A program made the position numbers and the translations under genes. Under the pieces are notes generated by a model, which did no database searches, was not told where the DNA came from, and saw only the letters and a list, made by a program, of their open reading frames with translations. From contig JABGUL010000025.1 in the NCBI GenBank assembly GCA_018646605.1, positions 1 to 55,961 on the forward strand: a stretch of 55,961 bases of DNA. The letters are read 5' to 3'. Each line of letters begins with the position of its first letter. Position 1 is the stretch's first letter. The DNA comes from Flavobacteriaceae bacterium. Its GTDB lineage: Bacteria; Bacteroidota; Bacteroidia; Flavobacteriales; Flavobacteriaceae. Of the stretch, positions 51,061 through 55,961 are shown one piece after another.

Positions 51061-54000
51061 GCTGCTTTTTTAATAACTACGATAGTGATATCATCTGGAT
51101 TCATTACGCCGCTAGCCCAACTGTCTGATAATTCTACGAGAGCATTTTTAATGCTTTCCGCATCTTTTCCAGCATTAGCACGAACACAATCTTCCACTTT
51201 TTGATAGTCCAGTAGTTCATCTTGAGGATTAGGAAGCTCTGGCAAACCATCTGAAATCATTACAATTACATCCCCTTCATTAAAGTCTTTTGTGATTCCA
51301 TCAAATTCCTCTGTCTCTATTCCTCCTAAAGGTAGATTTGGCACTAAAACTTCTTCAACAGTATTTGCTTTGGCATTAAAATAGTAAGTGGGGGGCATCG
51401 CTGCAGAACTTAGTTCAACTGAATCCTTATTTAATTTAGCAACACTTAAACTCATCCGTAGTCGTCCAAAGTTAACGCGCTTGACAATACGATTTAACTG
51501 TTGTAGAATTTTACTTGGAGTTCCCATTGTTATTCCATTAAGCCCAGCTTTAGTAACTGAAACCATAATTCCTGAAATTACTCCGTGACCTGTAGCATCA
51601 CCACAAATAGCATAAAAATACTCTCCTTTTTTATAAAAAAAGTCGTAATAATCACCACCTATTTCTGTAGCTGACTTTAGGTATGTGCTAATTTGAAATC
51701 CTTCAATGGTGGGATTTGTTTTGGGGAGCAAACTATTTTGCAACTCTCTTGCTTCTTCTAATTCTTTCGATTTACGCTCTCCCTCAAGGCGCTTTTTCGT
51801 TTGTGTTTCACGAATTTTAACTAGGGAGTATATTAGTATTATCGATAATATAACATATAATACAATAGTTTCTATTCGTAACCACCAGGGTGGGGCGTTA
51901 TTGAATGTAAACTGTAGTGTGTTTATGCTCTTTTTACCATCGCCATCTATCGCGTAGATTTCTATATCAGAAGCGTAATAAGGGAAGGAGCTTAATTGAA
52001 TTTTATTGTTAAATCCATTTGAAATCACCTCTGCATTTTCTCCTCTTTTGAAATAATAGTGAATCTGTTCTGACTTGAAATTACTGTCTGAAAACAAATC
52101 AAAGATTAAAGTGTTTGTTTTGTAATCGAAATCTAGTGTATTTTCATATCCTATTGGAATATTTGTTTCGTTATTTCCATCATCTAATCCAACTATATTT
52201 AGAACACTTATATTGAATTCATTTTTTTCTTTATCTAGTTCCGATAGCTTGAAAGATTGGATTTTATCATAGCCTGTCAATACTATTTCATCTTCATATT
52301 GATGCATTGATTCTTTATGAAACCTACTAATATTTAGCCCATCTTCATTGTTGATGTTTTTTACAATTCCATCTTCAATAAAATTAACCCCTGAACCAGT
52401 TTGAATAAATAATCGTTCTTTGACTTTTAAAAAGTCAAAAATATTATTGGATAAAAGTCCATTTTTCATGTCAATTTTCGAAAAACGTTGGTCGTTTAAA
52501 TTGTACTTAAACATACCATTTCCGATGGTTCCAATGAATAGAATGTTTTGATTCTCATCAAAGAAAAGTTTTGTTGGTGATGATGAAGCAAGCGAAGTAC
52601 TAGAATCTCCATCATAGGTAAAGCTTTTTTCGAAATTCGAAAACTCTTTATCATAAAGACTTACCCCCCTTTGATCATCTGTAACATAAAGTTTATCTCC
52701 TATTTTTTCAATATCATTAAACCCCCTAGGAACGTCTGGATTTAATAATTCATTATACTCATAAAACACGATATCTTGCTCGTTAATGTTTTTTTTATCA
52801 TTTAATATAACTTCAGCGTTAATTTTAATTACCCCATTTTCTAAAGCGCAATAAACATCATTTTCAATTACTTTGATGTTTTTAATTATTCCATTTTTAA
52901 GATAGGGTTTTATTTTAGGAAATTTTTTTAATTGTTTTTTTTGGATATCAAACAACATGAGGTCATCATTTCCTAAAATAATGTTTTTATCAAATTTATC
53001 AAAAGCGACATTTGTGAAATCGCTATCATACCTTTTTATAAAATTTATAGTTCCTTTATTTTGCTTTAAAACCCCAATTTCAATAGTGTTTTGATAAAAC
53101 GCTATATACTGATTATCAAAATTTGAAAAATACAGCACTCCTTCATTACTCCTAACATCGTTTATAAGTGCACTAGTTTCTGAAATTATCTCCACTCCTG
53201 AATTCGTGCTTATATAAATTTGATTATCATGTGGTGAATGTTCTATTGCATTAATTGAATTGGCAATGTTGTAGCTTGATATGGGATTTAATAAAGAGTC
53301 AGTTTTTATTATTTCATTTCCTTTATCTTCCCACACGTATAAATATTTATCCACTTCAATAAATTGATTGAATTTCAATTCATTCTTACGATCAAGTTTA
53401 AATCTTAGCTTATTGGATGAAGTTTTTTTTGATAATAAAATGTTTTCTTTAGCTGTGTTTAGAAGAATCTTATCACTAGAAATCAGTAGTGCAGATTCAA
53501 CTGCTGTTTCAAAATGTATTATACTTTCAAAACGGTTTTCTTCAGGATAAAAGTCCACAAACTCGTTTTGAGTAATCACCCCAATTTTGTTGTCCTCTCT
53601 GGGAAGAATAGCAATAATATTGTTGGTTGTAAATGTTGTTTTATTTCCTTTGAAAAAGCGTTTAAATGCGTTTAAATTTTCATCATAAACATTTAATCCA
53701 TTTTTTGTTGCAATTATTGTTTTGCCAGATTTTTCATCAAAAAGAATTTCCGATCCAGAAAATTGCTCAAATTTTGAAGTTGATATTGATAATGGGTTTA
53801 AAGGGTCAAACTCAAAATGATTGGTGGTTTTTAAAGCATTATCTAAAACATAAATCCCAGACTGACGTGTAAATACCCAATATGTTTTATTGGTAGGATT
53901 CAACAGCACGCCTTTAGGTTCAGATTCAAGTGGAATTTGTGAAAATGAAAAGCTAGAGGAGTCAAAAATACTTAACCCATCTTTGCTTAGCACTATTAGT

Positions 54001-54266
54001 TCTTTATTAATACCTTCTGAAAGTTTAAGTATATCAGAATTCAGTATGCTCAATGAGTCTTCGATATTAGAAAAAAAGACTTTCTTTTCTTTACCATAAA
54101 TCAAATTCAACCCTTCGTCTGTACCCACCCATAACATTCCATTGCTCGCCTTTAATGTTGCATGAATGTTTGAGTTGCTTATGGGTAACTCAAGAGTTTT
54201 GACCTGACCATAAGCAGAAGCAAATGTTAATAAGAGGAATACACTTTTTAAAATTGATTTAGACAT
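51057..54266 (-). CDS. Membrane propeller sensor fused to SpoIIE/PP2C phosphatase
   Basis: A 1069-aa transmembrane sensor. It has a signal peptide (about 1-20) and then a large periplasmic region of two-component-type propeller blades (GMLWVGTDEGLNLIYG near 50, ILFIGTIGNGMFKYNL near 575), followed by a Y_Y_Y-like beta-sandwich (about 715-790). One membrane helix follows (about 797-816), then a cytoplasmic coiled coil rich in Glu/Arg (about 820-850) and a SpoIIE-type PP2C domain (about 860-1068). Metal aspartates are seen at Asp872 (GGDYYDFF), Asp890 (CGDATGHG), in MISDGLPE and in NPDDITIVVI. It would dephosphorylate a STAS protein when the ligand binds outside. It lies 9 nt after the TPR lipoprotein gene, so both are co-transcribed. 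Confidence 0.92.
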   Translation of the reverse strand: MSKSILKSVFLLLTFASAYGQVKTLELPISNSNIHATLKASNGMLWVGTDEGLNLIYGKEKKVFFSNIEDSLSILNSDILKLSEGINKELIVLSKDGLSIFDSSSFSFSQIPLESEPKGVLLNPTNKTYWVFTRQSGIYVLDNALKTTNHFEFDPLNPLSISTSKFEQFSGSEILFDEKSGKTIIATKNGLNVYDENLNAFKRFFKGNKTTFTTNNIIAILPREDNKIGVITQNEFVDFYPEENRFESIIHFETAVESALLISSDKILLNTAKENILLSKKTSSNKLRFKLDRKNELKFNQFIEVDKYLYVWEDKGNEIIKTDSLLNPISSYNIANSINAIEHSPHDNQIYISTNSGVEIISETSALINDVRSNEGVLYFSNFDNQYIAFYQNTIEIGVLKQNKGTINFIKRYDSDFTNVAFDKFDKNIILGNDDLMLFDIQKKQLKKFPKIKPYLKNGIIKNIKVIENDVYCALENGVIKINAEVILNDKKNINEQDIVFYEYNELLNPDVPRGFNDIEKIGDKLYVTDDQRGVSLYDKEFSNFEKSFTYDGDSSTSLASSSPTKLFFDENQNILFIGTIGNGMFKYNLNDQRFSKIDMKNGLLSNNIFDFLKVKERLFIQTGSGVNFIEDGIVKNINNEDGLNISRFHKESMHQYEDEIVLTGYDKIQSFKLSELDKEKNEFNISVLNIVGLDDGNNETNIPIGYENTLDFDYKTNTLIFDLFSDSNFKSEQIHYYFKRGENAEVISNGFNNKIQLSSFPYYASDIEIYAIDGDGKKSINTLQFTFNNAPPWWLRIETIVLYVILSIILIYSLVKIRETQTKKRLEGERKSKELEEARELQNSLLPKTNPTIEGFQISTYLKSATEIGGDYYDFFYKKGEYFYAICGDATGHGVISGIMVSVTKAGLNGITMGTPSKILQQLNRIVKRVNFGRLRMSLSVAKLNKDSVELSSAAMPPTYYFNAKANTVEEVLVPNLPLGGIETEEFDGITKDFNEGDVIVMISDGLPELPNPQDELLDYQKVEDCVRANAGKDAESIKNALVELSDSWASGVMNPDDITIVVIKKAA

Positions 54267-54275
54267 TTTGAAACC

Positions 54276-55850
54276 TTAAAGATTTGTTTTTATTTGTGCT
54301 TTAGCTAAGTTTTTAACGACTGCATTTTGCCAGGTAGCAAAATTATTATTAGCAAGATCAACCAGAATCTGCTTACTCTCCTCGTTTTGCCCTTCAGCTT
54401 TCTTTGCTAATGCCAAAAAATAATAGTGATATCCATCATCAGTCAAGATTTCTTTACTCAATTTAGAATAATCTTCTATTGATTCTTTTGGATTACCTTC
54501 CATTAAATTCAAATAGCCAGACAATTTAAAATATTCATTAAGAGCATTAGGATTATATTCAAGTTGCTTGTTAGATAGTTCTCTTAGAGAATTCAATGAA
54601 ATTCTGGCTTCCTCATAATTCCCAAACAATATGTTAAACCATGTTTGGGATTCGATTGCAGCTTTCTCGTTAGCCAGATTAAATTTTTCTTTTTGCCTTT
54701 GATCTGAAACACCTTCTAATTGAATTTTAAGCCGGGCTTTGCCAATTTCAGCCATCCTTTTTACAGATTTGATAGTCTCTTCTTCTTGAAGACTATGACC
54801 AAATGCTAGGAATTTTGTGAATTCAGTGAATGACTGCCAATTCAATTTAATCAAAGGCTCTTCGTCCATTTCATTTATTACCTCTTGTGTCTTTGAAAGT
54901 AGATAAATTGCAATGGCAAAATCTTTTTGATACATGTAAGTGTGTGCTTTTAATTCAGACATTGCTACTTTCCAGTAATTATTTGAGATTACGATTCCTT
55001 TGTCATAGTACTCTCTTGCCTTATCATATTTCTCTGTAAATGTATACACATGGCCAACCATCAAGAGAGAATTAGCGTAAGAATCACTTTCAACACCTAA
55101 TTCGTATTTACCTATAATATCAAGTGATTTCTCATAGGATGTTAATGCTTTTTCAAAATCGCCTTGAGCTCTATATACATTTCCTAAAAACCTTGACCAA
55201 CGAGAACTTTCAGGATAAAGTTTACTTCCTCTGTTAAGCAAATCAATTGCAATGTTTAAGTCACGTTCATCCGAAGCAAGCATTATAAAATTATTACCTG
55301 TAGGAAAATGAAGAAATGCTCTATTAACAAGTCCTTCAAATGAGTTAGGATTTATCTCAAGCGCTTCTTTCCATCTTTGATCTGAGCCTTTTGGATTAGC
55401 TAACCTATTTTTTACATCTCCAGATAATATTCTTAGTTGGAAGTAGTCCTTATAATCTTCGATTAATGAGTCAATGATTTGATCCTCTCTAACTAAACTA
55501 CCATTGATTCTTCTTTCGTAATTTGCTGCAATAAGTCTAGATTCAATATCACTAACCTTTTCTCTATTTTCATAGGCATAAGTTAAGTTTTCTCTTGTCT
55601 CCTTGCTCGTTTTGAAATTATTAGATCTTTTTGCCATTAAAAAATTTGGATCTAATTTTAAAATTGAGTCCATTAGCAATTCTTGTCCTTTAGGATTCCA
55701 TCTATAATTTTCCATGTTAGAAAGAAACTCTTCAAATAAAACTTTTGCCTCCTCAGAAGTTGATGTCCATATAATCCGTTTCACTTGTTTTTCTTCTGAA
55801 CAAGAAATTAAGGTTACGCATAGTAGTACTAGATAAATTAAATTTTTCAT
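54276..55850 (-). CDS. TPR-repeat lipoprotein encoded with the propeller phosphatase
   Basis: A 524-aa lipoprotein with lipobox TLISC (Cys17). The mature part is alpha-helical with several tetratricopeptide-like repeats: RWSRFLGNVYRAQGDFEKAL, then SYANSLLMVGHVYTFTEKYD, then KVAMSELKAHTYMYQKDFAI, and others to about residue 500. The gene precedes the propeller-phosphatase gene by 9 nt on the same strand, which indicates an operon. It may bind a ligand or protein and pass the signal to the propeller on the outer face of the inner membrane. No enzyme motif is present. The 111 nt upstream (55851-55961) are AT-rich and show no clear -7 box. Confidence 0.88.
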   Translation of the reverse strand: MKNLIYLVLLCVTLISCSEEKQVKRIIWTSTSEEAKVLFEEFLSNMENYRWNPKGQELLMDSILKLDPNFLMAKRSNNFKTSKETRENLTYAYENREKVSDIESRLIAANYERRINGSLVREDQIIDSLIEDYKDYFQLRILSGDVKNRLANPKGSDQRWKEALEINPNSFEGLVNRAFLHFPTGNNFIMLASDERDLNIAIDLLNRGSKLYPESSRWSRFLGNVYRAQGDFEKALTSYEKSLDIIGKYELGVESDSYANSLLMVGHVYTFTEKYDKAREYYDKGIVISNNYWKVAMSELKAHTYMYQKDFAIAIYLLSKTQEVINEMDEEPLIKLNWQSFTEFTKFLAFGHSLQEEETIKSVKRMAEIGKARLKIQLEGVSDQRQKEKFNLANEKAAIESQTWFNILFGNYEEARISLNSLRELSNKQLEYNPNALNEYFKLSGYLNLMEGNPKESIEDYSKLSKEILTDDGYHYYFLALAKKAEGQNEESKQILVDLANNNFATWQNAVVKNLAKAQIKTNL

Positions 55851-55961
55851 GATTGATTTATTTTAAAGTATATATAATAAGATTAGAAATAGTGCAAGGC
55901 TTATGATTGTTTTGATGAGTGACCGTATCGCATCATTCACATGTTTAAATTTTGTAAAAGC

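Noticed and set aside
1-55961. Search for CRISPR arrays, insertion sequences, prophage genes, tRNA and rRNA
   Set aside because: No regular direct repeats with spacers, no transposase or integrase frames, no phage structural genes and no tRNA-like cloverleaf sequences were noticed. A short tRNA could still be missed without a covariance search.

Overview
The window is 56 kb of AT-rich chromosome from a member of the Bacteroidota, most likely a marine Flavobacteriaceae. The evidence is a set of family traits: short CarB without its allosteric domain, cysteine-free type B L31, DUF4199, DUF4252, DUF6495 and DUF6580 proteins, TonB-dependent receptors, Tat-type secreted Gfo/Idh/MocA oxidoreductases next to DUF1080, and promoters with the Bacteroidota -7 box TAnnTTTG instead of a sigma70 -10 box. 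Gene density is very high. There is no gap of more than 300 bases without a gene, and I saw no rRNA, tRNA, insertion sequence, prophage or CRISPR array. The species cannot be fixed from the sequence alone.

Layout. Positions 1-10890 are one long minus-strand run: DUF4199 membrane protein, family 2 glycosyltransferase, phosphohexomutase, MsbA-like ABC exporter, an ECF sigma / membrane anti-sigma / periplasmic sensor trio, an RsmB-type rRNA methyltransferase, and purL cut by the left edge. Positions 10972-20568 hold rpmE2, an oligopeptide-binding lipoprotein, mtaB, a GNAT-like protein, an alpha/beta hydrolase, a lytic transglycosylase, a TPR membrane protein, rpmH (52 aa), carB and a DUF6580 membrane protein. 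A cobalamin riboswitch (about 20583-20742) then leads into a BtuB-like receptor. Next come an S41 protease lipoprotein, a second ECF sigma module with two DUF4252 proteins, purB, a HEAT-like neighbour, a carboxypeptidase-regulatory-domain protein, rdgB, rlmH, a YihY-type membrane protein, priA, a LytTR regulator, the rpsF-rpsR-rplI operon, a DUF6495 gene and hisS.

From 37.5 kb the content becomes more accessory. There is a sterol-desaturase-like protein, a secreted sugar-oxidation group (two Gfo/Idh/MocA oxidoreductases, one DUF1080 hydrolase and a divergent MFS transporter) split by a DEAD-box helicase, then small secreted proteins, a TolB-like propeller and a dienelactone-hydrolase-like esterase. 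The right end (48371-55850) is the most interesting part. A plus-strand operon encodes an RsbW-like kinase, a STAS protein and a GAF-PAS class III adenylyl cyclase. It meets tail-to-tail a minus-strand pair encoding a TPR lipoprotein and a membrane-spanning propeller sensor fused to a SpoIIE/PP2C phosphatase. I infer one signalling system: the envelope sensor phosphatase and the kinase would set the phosphorylation of the STAS protein, with cAMP synthesis as a likely output.

Other points are a LytTR regulator whose receiver has lost its phosphorylation residues, an anti-sigma-like protein with a duplicated FxIPxxYF motif, and seven convergent gene pairs whose coding ends overlap.
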